Source: CAIVAT01 sp037133475 (GTDB taxonomy: Bacteria; Bacteroidota; Bacteroidia; Bacteroidales; FEN-979). Taken from it: a DNA stretch of 64,000 nt. The stretch spans positions 1 to 64,000 of the forward strand of contig JBAXOB010000008.1 of the NCBI GenBank assembly GCA_037133475.1, in the 5' to 3' direction. Position numbers and translations under genes: made by a program. This document shows, piece after piece, positions 55,207-63,516 of the stretch. Positions within the stretch are counted from its first letter, which is position 1. Each line of letters starts with the position of its first letter. The notes below the pieces were generated by a model. That model did no database searches and was not told the DNA's origin. It saw only the letters and a program-made list of their open reading frames with translations.

Positions 55207-55252
55207 CAAATTGATTTGGATTAAGTTTATTCTAAATAAAAACAGAACAATT

Positions 55253-56257
55253 ATGGGAACTATCAAAGTTGGAATTAACGGATTCGGGCGCATCGGACGC
55301 CTTACCTACCGTGCACTTTTATCAAAAAGCAATGTCGAGGTTGTTGCGATCAACGACCTTACCGATGCTAAAACACTGGCACACCTCTTTAAATATGATT
55401 CCGTTCATGGAAAATTCCAGGGCGAGGTCGCCGTTGATGGCGACAGCATGATCGTGAATGGACACCGCTTCAGGGTTATGGCTGAGAGAGACCCTGCCAA
55501 CCTGCCCTGGGCTGCACTTGGCGTGGATATCGTGGTCGAATGTACCGGGATCTTCCGCACCCGCGAAAAGATGAGCAAACACCTCACCGCCGGAGCAAAA
55601 AAAGTATTACTGTCAGTGCCTTCCGACAACAAGGAAGACGTGGATGCCACCATCGTTCTCGGTGTGAATGACAACACCCTCACTTCCGACATGAAACTCA
55701 TCTCCAATGCATCCTGCACGACAAACTGCCTTGGCCCGATCGCAAAGGTCCTGAACGACAGTTTCGGCATCAGGAAAGGACTTATGAACACCATTCACAG
55801 CTATACCAACGACCAGATCATCCTGGATGCTCCTCACAAGGATCTGCGCAGGGCAAGGGCTGCAGCTGTTTCCATCATTCCTACCAAAACCGGCGCTGCA
55901 AAGGCAATCGGACTGGTGATTCCTTCGCTTGAAGGCAAGATGGATGGTTTTGCCGTTCGCGTCCCGACCCCCGATGGTTCACTGGTTGACCTTACCTGCG
56001 AACTTGAACGTAACGTTACCAAGGATGAAATCCAGGCTGCCATGAAAGCTGCTGCCGACGGCCCCATGAAGGGCGTTCTCCAGTTTCTCGACGAACCGCT
56101 GGTAAGCTGCGACATCATTGGAAATCCTCATTCTTCCATCTATGATTCAGAACTGACCAAAGTGCTGGGCGGCAACCTGGTCAAGGTTATTGCCTGGTAC
56201 GACAATGAATGCGGTTACTCGCAGCGCCTTGCCGACCTGGTCGTGAGGATGGGATAA
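55253..56257 (+). CDS. gap: Type I glyceraldehyde-3-phosphate dehydrogenase
   Basis: A 334-aa glycolytic enzyme. The NAD site begins KVGINGFGRIGR, and the catalytic Cys is C155 in SNASCTTNCL. D35 in AINDLTD favours NAD over NADP. The start at 55253 (MGTIKVG) fits the family; the upstream extension does not. It has a strong promoter and its own terminator, so it is transcribed alone. Confidence 0.96.
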   Translation: MGTIKVGINGFGRIGRLTYRALLSKSNVEVVAINDLTDAKTLAHLFKYDSVHGKFQGEVAVDGDSMIVNGHRFRVMAERDPANLPWAALGVDIVVECTGIFRTREKMSKHLTAGAKKVLLSVPSDNKEDVDATIVLGVNDNTLTSDMKLISNASCTTNCLGPIAKVLNDSFGIRKGLMNTIHSYTNDQIILDAPHKDLRRARAAAVSIIPTKTGAAKAIGLVIPSLEGKMDGFAVRVPTPDGSLVDLTCELERNVTKDEIQAAMKAAADGPMKGVLQFLDEPLVSCDIIGNPHSSIYDSELTKVLGGNLVKVIAWYDNECGYSQRLADLVVRMG

Positions 56258-56294
56258 CCCTTTGCATATAAGATCCTTCACAGGATATTCTTAG

Positions 56295-56327
56295 AAAAGC
56301 CGTCATGATTCGTGATGGCTTTTTTTG
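56295..56327 (+). terminator. Intrinsic terminator after gap
   Basis: A hairpin with stem AAAAGCCGTCA pairing to TGATGGCTTTT, one mismatch, followed by a run of T. It lies 37 nt after the gap stop codon. Confidence 0.75.
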
Positions 56328-56355
56328 TTTGCCGATCCCTCTCATCAGGGGTTTT

Positions 56356-56452
56356 TACCACAGTAGGCACAATAGAGCACATAGAAAACACAATAGAATA
56401 CCTATATTTGCGTAACGAAGCCCTATGGTGCCCTACTGTGCCTATTGTGGTG
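56356..56452. repeat. Palindromic intergenic element A
   Basis: Two 28-30-nt imperfect arms (56356-56384 and 56423-56452) pair with about three mismatches and one gap. Both arms begin with ACCACA and include GGCACA and GCAC(C)ATAG words. The 38-nt loop contains a TATATTTG promoter element. It resembles the element at 63391-63476 in starting and ending with ACCACA/TGTGGT. Confidence 0.75.
56403..56410 (+). promoter_or_regulatory. -7 promoter element of sdaA, inside palindromic element A
   Basis: TATATTTG matches TAnnTTTG and lies in the loop of the palindrome, 75 nt before the sdaA start codon. Confidence 0.5.
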
Positions 56453-56485
56453 AAAAAAAATCAAGCCCGTAACCCAACTCAATTC

Positions 56486-57685
56486 ATGGAATCCATAAAA
56501 GAAATCTTCAAGATCGGCTACGGCCCCTCGAGCAGCCATACCATGGGCCCACGGAAAGCCGCGGAAATTTTCAGGAAAAACAATCCCGGGGTTAAAAACA
56601 TGAGGGTAACCCTGTTTGGCAGCCTGGCGGCCACAGGCAAGGGTCACATGACCGACAAGGCCATCATCAGCGCACTGGATCCTGTTGAAACAGAAATAGT
56701 ATGGCAACCCAATGTCTTCCTGCCCGCCCACCCGAACGGTTTGAAGTTCGAAGCCCTCGACAAGGCAGGAAATACGAGAGAAACCTGGACCACCTACAGT
56801 ATCGGGGGCGGCGATATCAGCGACACCGGGCAACGCGACGCGTCGGCCAGCATCTATGAACTGGAGACCATGGCCGAAATCCTTGCATGGTGCGGGAAAA
56901 ACGGCCGCACCCTTTGGGAATATGTCGAAATACACGAATCGCCCGCCATCTGGGATCATCTTGCCGGGGTGTGGCAGGTGATGCAGGAGGCCATACGGCG
57001 CGGGATCGAATCGGAAGGCGTGCTGCCGGGCGGACTTAACCTTCCGCGCAAGGCATCTTCCTACTATATCAAGGCATGCGGCTTTAAGGGAACGATGGCG
57101 CGGAGGGCCTTCACCTTCGCCTTCGCCCTTGCCGTTTCGGAGGAGAATGCCGCCGGGGGAAGGATTGTCACGGCCCCTACCTGTGGTTCGTGCGGCGTGA
57201 TCCCTGCCGTTATCTATCTCCTGAAAACACAGTATGACTTCAGCGAGAAAAAGATCCTGCGCGGGCTTGCCACGGCCGGGCTGATCGGGAACCTGATCAA
57301 AACGAACGCCTCGATATCGGGCGCCGAGGTGGGATGCCAGGGCGAAGTCGGCAGCGCCAGCTCCATGGCGGCGGCTGCCACAACACAGATGTTCGGCGGC
57401 ACACCGGGACAGGTTGAATATGCTGCCTCCATTGCCATGGAACACTTTCTGGGGCTTACCTGCGACCCGCTGCTCGGCCTCGTACAGATACCCTGCATTG
57501 AGCGCAACGCCTTTGGTGCCGCGCGCGCACTCGACGCCAACATGTATGCGCTGCTGTCAGACGGGCATCATATCGTCAGCTTTGACAGGGTCATCCAGGC
57601 CATGAAACAAACCGGGCACGACCTTCCCAGGATTTACAAAGAGACTGCTGAGGGCGGGCTGGCAGCGCTCGGCATCATGGAATAG
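56486..57685 (+). CDS. sdaA: L-serine ammonia-lyase, iron-sulfur type, single chain
   Basis: A 399-aa oxygen-sensitive [4Fe-4S] enzyme that converts L-serine to pyruvate and ammonia. The N-terminal beta domain starts with GYGPSSSHTMGPRKAA, and the cluster-binding alpha domain has APTCGSCGVIPA and SGAEVGCQGEVGSA. The start at 56486 (MESIKEIF) is preferred, since residues upstream belong to the repeat element. Oxygen sensitivity of the family fits an anaerobic host. Confidence 0.93.
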   Translation: MESIKEIFKIGYGPSSSHTMGPRKAAEIFRKNNPGVKNMRVTLFGSLAATGKGHMTDKAIISALDPVETEIVWQPNVFLPAHPNGLKFEALDKAGNTRETWTTYSIGGGDISDTGQRDASASIYELETMAEILAWCGKNGRTLWEYVEIHESPAIWDHLAGVWQVMQEAIRRGIESEGVLPGGLNLPRKASSYYIKACGFKGTMARRAFTFAFALAVSEENAAGGRIVTAPTCGSCGVIPAVIYLLKTQYDFSEKKILRGLATAGLIGNLIKTNASISGAEVGCQGEVGSASSMAAAATTQMFGGTPGQVEYAASIAMEHFLGLTCDPLLGLVQIPCIERNAFGAARALDANMYALLSDGHHIVSFDRVIQAMKQTGHDLPRIYKETAEGGLAALGIME

Positions 57686-57713
57686 CAGGTTCCTGGAAGA
57701 ATCAGTTCCCTTT

Positions 57714-57783
57714 AAATCCGAAATCCGAATTCCGAAATCCGAATTCCGAAATCCGAATTCTGAAATCCGAAATCTGTAATCCG
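57714..57783 (+). repeat. Heptamer tandem repeat (AAATCCG / AATTCCG)
   Basis: Ten consecutive heptamers read AAATCCG or AATTCCG, with three single-base variants (AATTCTG, AAATCTG and TAATCCG). The tract begins 28 nt after the sdaA stop codon. Another GAA-phased heptamer tract is at 2489-2572. Confidence 0.9.
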
Positions 57784-57794
57784 AAATAAAGGCG

Positions 57795-57802
57795 TATCTT
57801 TG
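57795..57802 (+). promoter_or_regulatory. -7 promoter element of the DEAD-box helicase gene
   Basis: TATCTTTG is an exact TAnnTTTG match 156 nt before the start codon, which implies a leader of about 150 nt, unusually long in this window. Confidence 0.6.
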
Positions 57803-57958
57803 CCGCTTAATAATCAGTGTTTGAGGTCACCTAAATCCAATTAACATTTCCCACCCGCACAATCAACAGGCATTTTGCCACTGGCAGGCCTTTCCATCAG
57901 GTTACCCCTGGTTTGAGCACATCCCGGAAATCCCGAAAGCACACAACAAACAAAAAAC

Positions 57959-59773
57959 ATGAGTACATTTGAAGAATTGGGCATTGGCAAAGATATCGTG
58001 CTGGGCCTTGTGGATCTTGGTTTTGAAGTTCCAATGCCCGTCCAGGAAAAGGTAATCCCGCTGCTGCTCGGCGAAAAAACCGACATCGTGGCGCTTGCAC
58101 AGACCGGAACCGGAAAAACAGCTGCCTACGGGCTACCCCTGATCCAGCAGACCGACACCGACAACCACCTTCCCCAGGCGCTGATCCTTTGCCCGACGCG
58201 CGAATTATGCGTTCAGATCGCCGGCGACCTGAACGACTTTGCCAAATACGTCGACAACCTCAAAGTTCTTCCCGTCTATGGCGGAAGCAGCATGGATGTC
58301 CAGATCAAATCGCTGAAAAAAGGGGTCCAGATCGTCGTTGCCACACCCGGCCGCCTGATCGACCTGATGGGCAGAAGAGCCATCAAACTGGGCAGCGTTC
58401 ACACGGTCGTTCTGGATGAGGCCGATGAAATGCTGAACATGGGTTTCCTCGACAGTATCAACGAAATCCTTGCCGAGGTTCCTGAAGACCGCAGCACCCT
58501 TCTCTTTTCGGCAACCATGCCCAACGAGGTGGCCGTCATTGCAAAAAAATACATGAAAAAACCGATCGAAATCACGATCGGTAGCCGCAACTCAGGCGCT
58601 GAGAACATCAAGCATCTCTACTATACCGTTCACGCCAAGGACAAATACACCGCGCTGAAACGCATCGTCGACTTCTACCCTTCCATTTATGGTATTGTTT
58701 TCTGCCGTACCCGGATCGATACCCAGGAAATTGCCGATAAACTGATCGCCGACGGCTACAATGCCGAGGCCCTGCACGGGGATCTTTCCCAGTCACAGCG
58801 CGACAGCGTCATGCAGAAATTCAGGATCAGGCATGTTCAGCTGCTGGTCGCCACCGACGTGGCAGCCCGCGGGCTGGATGTCAACGACCTTACACATATC
58901 ATCAACTATGCCCTTCCTGATGACATTTCAGCCTATACGCACCGCAGCGGGCGAACCGGGCGGGCCGGCAAAACCGGCACCTCCATTGCCATCATCAACC
59001 TGAAGGAAAAACATCTTATCCGTCAGATCGAAAAGCTTATCAACAAACCTTTTATTGCCGCAAAGGTTCCGGGTGGCCGTGAAATCTGTGAAAAACAGCT
59101 GTTTAACCTGATCAACAAGATGGAAAATGTCGAGATCGAACATTCCGAAATCGACCCCTTCCTGCCTGCCATCTACCGGAAACTGGAATGGCTCGAAAAA
59201 GAGGATGTCATCAAACGCTTTGTGGCGCTCGAGTTTAACCGTTTCCTCGAATATTACAGGCATGCCAAGGATATCAATGTCTTTGAGGAAAAAGGCAAGG
59301 AATCTTCCCGCGAAAAGGGCGGACGCGATTCATTCCGCGACAAGGGCGGGCGCGACCGCAAGGAGGTTACTTCCTTCACCCGGTTGTCGATCAATGTCGG
59401 CAAGGCCGATGGCCTTTATCCCAACACCCTGATCGAACTGATCAATGCAAACAGCCCCGGGAAGCGGATCCGTATCGGCGACATCACCCTTGGCAAAAAT
59501 GACGGGGTCTTTGAGGTCGATACCGAATATGCGAACTTTCTTACCCAGTCCCTCAGCGAGGCTGAATTCCAGGGTTCAAACCTCAATGTTAAAACTGCCG
59601 GAGGCCAGTCATCGGTTAATGTTAACGAACGCAGGTCATTCAAAGAAAAAGGAAAATTCAAGGGTGACAGGGATTTCAAAAAAGGCAAGGATTTCTCAGG
59701 GAAAAGGGCACAGATCGACGAGCACAGTTTTGGACGCCCCGACAGGTTCAATCCTAAAAAGAAGAAGAAATAG
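57959..59773 (+). CDS. DEAD-box RNA helicase with DbpA-like RNA-binding domain
   Basis: A 604-aa ATP-dependent RNA helicase of the CsdA/CshA/DeaD type. Motif I is AQTGTGKT (47-54), motif II is VLDEADEM, motif III SATMP and motif VI HRSGRTGRAG. A DbpA-type RNA-binding domain covers about 465-545 (FTRLSINVGKADGLYP, RIGDITLGKNDGVFEV), and a basic Lys-rich tail ends the protein. It probably acts in ribosome assembly or mRNA turnover, mainly in the cold. The long leader would suit cold regulation. Confidence 0.93.
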   Translation: MSTFEELGIGKDIVLGLVDLGFEVPMPVQEKVIPLLLGEKTDIVALAQTGTGKTAAYGLPLIQQTDTDNHLPQALILCPTRELCVQIAGDLNDFAKYVDNLKVLPVYGGSSMDVQIKSLKKGVQIVVATPGRLIDLMGRRAIKLGSVHTVVLDEADEMLNMGFLDSINEILAEVPEDRSTLLFSATMPNEVAVIAKKYMKKPIEITIGSRNSGAENIKHLYYTVHAKDKYTALKRIVDFYPSIYGIVFCRTRIDTQEIADKLIADGYNAEALHGDLSQSQRDSVMQKFRIRHVQLLVATDVAARGLDVNDLTHIINYALPDDISAYTHRSGRTGRAGKTGTSIAIINLKEKHLIRQIEKLINKPFIAAKVPGGREICEKQLFNLINKMENVEIEHSEIDPFLPAIYRKLEWLEKEDVIKRFVALEFNRFLEYYRHAKDINVFEEKGKESSREKGGRDSFRDKGGRDRKEVTSFTRLSINVGKADGLYPNTLIELINANSPGKRIRIGDITLGKNDGVFEVDTEYANFLTQSLSEAEFQGSNLNVKTAGGQSSVNVNERRSFKEKGKFKGDRDFKKGKDFSGKRAQIDEHSFGRPDRFNPKKKKK

Positions 59774-59790
59774 GTCTGCTGATAAATTTC

Positions 59791-59798
59791 TACATTTG
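59791..59798 (+). promoter_or_regulatory. -7 promoter element before the lipocalin-like gene
   Basis: TACATTTG is an exact TAnnTTTG match 20 nt before the start codon at 59819. Confidence 0.55.
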
Positions 59799-59818
59799 CA
59801 CACTATAACTACTACCCG

Positions 59819-60829
59819 ATGATCAAACAATTTATCGCACGGCAGATGGTGAAGAGGACCAAGTCGCGCCAATTCCCCGTTGAATATCTTGAACAGAAAC
59901 ACGTTGATCTCACGCAACCATATCCCAACGACAGCTCCTATTTTTATGGCGGTGATAAAAACGGCAACGCCTTTATCACCAGGATGGCGTTCCGCGGCCC
60001 AAACCGCCTGCACGAATACTGGTTTGATTTTTTCCTACAGGGGAAGGGATATTTTGGTCTGACCCGCGATCCCGGCGAAGAGGGTACAGGGTTCCAGCAG
60101 GGAAACCTGAAATGGGAACCCATCGAGGTTGGCAAAATCTGGCGGGTCACCTATAAAGGAATGGTTCACGACCGCCAGGGCAACGAACATTCATGTGTCG
60201 CAAACCTGGTATTTACCGGGGATCACCCGATATATGATTTTGCAAAAAGCTCCGACCACAAGGCCATCGCCATGGCCATCGCCTCTGAAAAATGGACCAA
60301 AGAGTTTTTCTTCCACATGAAGGATACCCACCAGGTCCATTACGAACAAACCGGCACCTTCAAGGGAAGTATTGTCATTGATAACGAGACTGTCAGCCTG
60401 AACATGATGGCTTCCCGCGACCACTCCTTCGGATCGCGGAACTGGCTCACCTGGGACCGGCATTACTGGATCACCGGTGTATCGGATGCAGGCATCCACT
60501 GGACCGTGACAACCATCAAATGGCAGTTCCTGGGCCGTCTCACCGCCGGTTTTATCACCGCCGCCGATGGCACAACCGATGCCATTGTTGAATGCACCGA
60601 CCTGGAAACCATCTCCAAAGAAAAGTTATTGCCGGATCATGGCATGGTTGAAATCAAGACCCGCAGCGGTAAAATTCATAAGATGGAATTCTGGCGTCAT
60701 GGCGAATTTCCTTACCTCCATGATGGCAAATACATGATGCGTGAAGGAATCGGCACCTACAAATTTGACGGCTCCGACGGGGTTGGAATGGTCGAATTCG
60801 GGTTTCATGCCGATAAATATACCCTTTAG
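59819..60829 (+). CDS. Conserved hypothetical protein, lipocalin/AttH-like (DUF7064-like)
   Basis: A 336-aa soluble protein rich in beta strands, with no signal peptide. The motif ASRDHSFGSRNWLTWDRHYW (about 200-219) resembles the RDHSxG-R-W signature of AttH/DUF7064-type beta-barrel proteins. The N-terminus YFYGGDKNGNAFITRMAFRG also fits that group. From memory, similar regions are found fused to PEP-synthase-like domains in several animal proteins; here the dikinase is the separate next gene, 97 nt on. The ligand is unknown, possibly a hydrophobic molecule. Confidence 0.6.
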   Translation: MIKQFIARQMVKRTKSRQFPVEYLEQKHVDLTQPYPNDSSYFYGGDKNGNAFITRMAFRGPNRLHEYWFDFFLQGKGYFGLTRDPGEEGTGFQQGNLKWEPIEVGKIWRVTYKGMVHDRQGNEHSCVANLVFTGDHPIYDFAKSSDHKAIAMAIASEKWTKEFFFHMKDTHQVHYEQTGTFKGSIVIDNETVSLNMMASRDHSFGSRNWLTWDRHYWITGVSDAGIHWTVTTIKWQFLGRLTAGFITAADGTTDAIVECTDLETISKEKLLPDHGMVEIKTRSGKIHKMEFWRHGEFPYLHDGKYMMREGIGTYKFDGSDGVGMVEFGFHADKYTL

Positions 60830-60926
60830 CGCAGCTTCGTTAACCACCAGACGGTTTTGAATGCCTGTTTTCCCGCCCGCCTGCGGGACAGGACTTTGTG
60901 ATCAAGCATCTGATGAAGAAAATGGT

Positions 60927-63317
60927 ATGATAAAACACCTTCATGAAATAACCGGCAGCACGGCCGGAGGGAAAGCGCTGGGTCTGAAGACCCTGAAGGA
61001 GCTCGGTTTGCGCGTTCCGGATGCATTTGTGCTAATCCATCCTGAAGAAAACCTGGTCGACGACAACCTGTTGAAGCACCATTTGTCAGCCCTGGGTGAT
61101 GGCCCTAAAGCCGTACGATCATCGGCCATGAGTGAAGACGGGAAAAATGCCTCCTTCGCCGGTCAGTTTGAAACCTATCTCGGCCTGAATACCTTTGAGG
61201 AGATCAAAGAGGCAATTGGGCAGTGTGTCCTTGCGGCCAATGCCGAAAGGGTCATATCCTATTCGGGAAACCTGGTTTCAGACGCCGACCTGCGCATCTC
61301 CGTTATCCTGCAGAACATGGTGGAGGCAACGGTTGCAGGTGTCGTATTTTCAGTAAACCCCGTCAATAACCGGCATGACAAAGTGCTGGTCAATGCGGTC
61401 GCCGGGAACGGCGAAAGCCTGGTGAGCGGCATGAAGGACGCCCATCATTACGAAGTGTTCCGCAGCGGCTCCAATATCGGGTCAGAATTGGGAAAAGACG
61501 GTCATTTGCTCAACGAAAAGCTGCTTCTGGAGATCATTGAAGGTGCCCGCATCGCCGAGGATCACCTGGAACATCCTGTTGACCTTGAATGGGCGGTTGA
61601 TGCCCAGGGTACCCTGCACTGGCTGCAGGTCAGGCCGGTGACCACAGTCAACGATGTACATTTCAATGAGCTCGACACTGTCAGGGGACCCAGCGATGAA
61701 ATCTGGACACTGGGTAACATCGGCGAGATGATGCCTGGCGTCGCCACTCCCCTCACCTATTCGGTTACCGCCGAGGCGATCGATTATGGAATGACCCTGT
61801 TGGCCCAGTGTGCCGGAGCCTTTAAACTCAAAGACCGCACCTCGCCCCGCTATATCCAGATGTTTTACAACAGGCTGTTCATCAACATGAGCCATATGAT
61901 GGATTACCCTAAAAACGTATGGCTTAACACGGCTGAAGATGTACAGTTTGCCCTCAGCGGCAAGACCTTCCCCGGGATCGGGGCGAAACCCGAAGGGTTG
62001 CTGATCAGGAGGGTTTTTAACTTTTTCCGCCAGGTGATCAATACCGGAAATGCCGGGAAACACCTGGCAGCGCTCCGGAAACTTGAAGCCGGCTACACGA
62101 TCGCCCCCACTGCCGACATGGTCCGGTTCCACGAAAATCTCGAAAAAGCGAGGATCCCGATGGGGATCGGCTTTGGCCACCACCTGGGGACCTCCGCACA
62201 GTCGGGAACCCTCTATTCTGCCATCATGCGGATTATGACCGGGGATAAAGGCTGGCCTGCCGCTGCCGATCATCATATTGCCACGCTGTTCCTGCTCGAT
62301 ATCCCCGATATTGAAAGCGCGGATGCCGTCAAATCACTCGAACGCTTTGCCTCGCTGATCCGCAGCGACCGGCGGTTTGCCGAGAGGTTCACTACCATCC
62401 CCCCTGCCGAAGCCCTGCAGATCCTCCGGCACGACGCGCCACCCCAGATCAGCCGCCAGTTCAGTACCTTTATTGAACGGCATGGCCACCGGTGCGTCAG
62501 GGAATCGGAACTCAGGGAGAAAACCTGGGAAGAAAATCCCCAGCAACTGATACAGACGTTGCAAACGCGCGTCAGGCTTGGCGAGATTCATCATGCCCAC
62601 CGGGATAATTCAAAGGAGTTGAAGGTTGCCCTCGAGAGGATACCCCTTGTCAAGCGCACCATTATCAAAATGCTGGTTCCCACGGCCCGGAAAGCGGTTG
62701 CGCGAAGGGAAATCTCAAAGGCCTACTCGATCAGGATGGTGAATACCTTCAGGAAGAGCTACAGGATCCTGGCAAAACAAATAACCGATGCCGGATTGCT
62801 GGATGATGCCGACCAGGTCTATTTCCTTACACACGACGAGGTTGGACAGTTACTGCGCGATCACAATCCCGCCTGGAAGACAAAGGCCGATAAACGCAGG
62901 GAATTATTGCCTGAAACGGATAAACTGCTTTTTAACGAGATCTGTTTTGGCATACCCGAGCCGCTGGACCAGGAGGCTGAAATTGAAATCCGTGAGGGGC
63001 AGCTGAAGGGAACCCCCGTCAGTAGCGGGATTGTTGAGGGAAAAGCCCGTATCATCCACACCCTGGCCGATGCCGAATTGTTACAGGAGGGGGAGATCAT
63101 GGTTGCCTCGTTCACCGATATCGGCTGGACACCCTATTTCAGCATTATCGCCGGACTGATCACCGAAATCGGCAGTCCGCTCTCGCACGGCGCCGTGGTG
63201 GCACGCGAATATGGCATCCCGGCTGTGGTTGGGGCAAAAGGAGCAAAAAAATTCATTGCTGATGGTGAATTGATCCGTCTCGACGGGAACCTTGGAATTA
63301 TAGAAAAGGTTGTTTAA
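60927..63317 (+). CDS. PEP-synthase/rifampicin-phosphotransferase-like dikinase
   Basis: A 796-aa protein with an N-terminal ATP-grasp (PPDK_N) domain (about 1-290, VRSSAMSEDGKNASFAGQF, VDLEWAVD), a middle substrate domain (about 300-690) and a C-terminal phosphohistidine domain with H754 in SPLSHGAVVARE. The C-terminal TIM barrel of true PEP synthase is missing, so the layout matches rifampicin phosphotransferase, which phosphorylates a small molecule with ATP. The residue before the catalytic Ser-His is Leu, not Thr. The start at 60927 (MIKHLHEITG) fits the family. The upstream protein may bind its substrate. Confidence 0.82.
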   Translation: MIKHLHEITGSTAGGKALGLKTLKELGLRVPDAFVLIHPEENLVDDNLLKHHLSALGDGPKAVRSSAMSEDGKNASFAGQFETYLGLNTFEEIKEAIGQCVLAANAERVISYSGNLVSDADLRISVILQNMVEATVAGVVFSVNPVNNRHDKVLVNAVAGNGESLVSGMKDAHHYEVFRSGSNIGSELGKDGHLLNEKLLLEIIEGARIAEDHLEHPVDLEWAVDAQGTLHWLQVRPVTTVNDVHFNELDTVRGPSDEIWTLGNIGEMMPGVATPLTYSVTAEAIDYGMTLLAQCAGAFKLKDRTSPRYIQMFYNRLFINMSHMMDYPKNVWLNTAEDVQFALSGKTFPGIGAKPEGLLIRRVFNFFRQVINTGNAGKHLAALRKLEAGYTIAPTADMVRFHENLEKARIPMGIGFGHHLGTSAQSGTLYSAIMRIMTGDKGWPAAADHHIATLFLLDIPDIESADAVKSLERFASLIRSDRRFAERFTTIPPAEALQILRHDAPPQISRQFSTFIERHGHRCVRESELREKTWEENPQQLIQTLQTRVRLGEIHHAHRDNSKELKVALERIPLVKRTIIKMLVPTARKAVARREISKAYSIRMVNTFRKSYRILAKQITDAGLLDDADQVYFLTHDEVGQLLRDHNPAWKTKADKRRELLPETDKLLFNEICFGIPEPLDQEAEIEIREGQLKGTPVSSGIVEGKARIIHTLADAELLQEGEIMVASFTDIGWTPYFSIIAGLITEIGSPLSHGAVVAREYGIPAVVGAKGAKKFIADGELIRLDGNLGIIEKVV

Positions 63318-63390
63318 CCGGGATATTGATTGATTGATTAGCAACATCCGTGTTTCATACAAATCCTTTCCGGTATCCAATACCTATTAT

Positions 63391-63476
63391 TTAACCACAA
63401 AGTTCCCAATGGTTTACACAATGTACACAAAGAATTCATTGTGAACATTGTGCCTTCATGGTGTCATTGTGGTTAA
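63391..63476. repeat. Palindromic intergenic element B
   Basis: Perfect 10-bp outer arms TTAACCACAA (63391-63400) and TTGTGGTTAA (63467-63476) enclose 15-bp inner arms (63417-63431 and 63438-63452, two mismatches) around a central GAATTC at 63432-63437. The element lies in the 199-nt convergent gap between the dikinase and phosphatase genes and could also act as a hairpin in RNA from either strand. Confidence 0.8.
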
Positions 63477-63516
63477 TTTTGTTTTTTGAAATTAACCGTT
63501 AACAACATCTGAATGT

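Noticed and set aside
60927..63317. The DUF299 regulator at 54284 acting on this dikinase
   Set aside because: The residue before the catalytic Ser-His is Leu, so the Thr that the regulator phosphorylates is absent.
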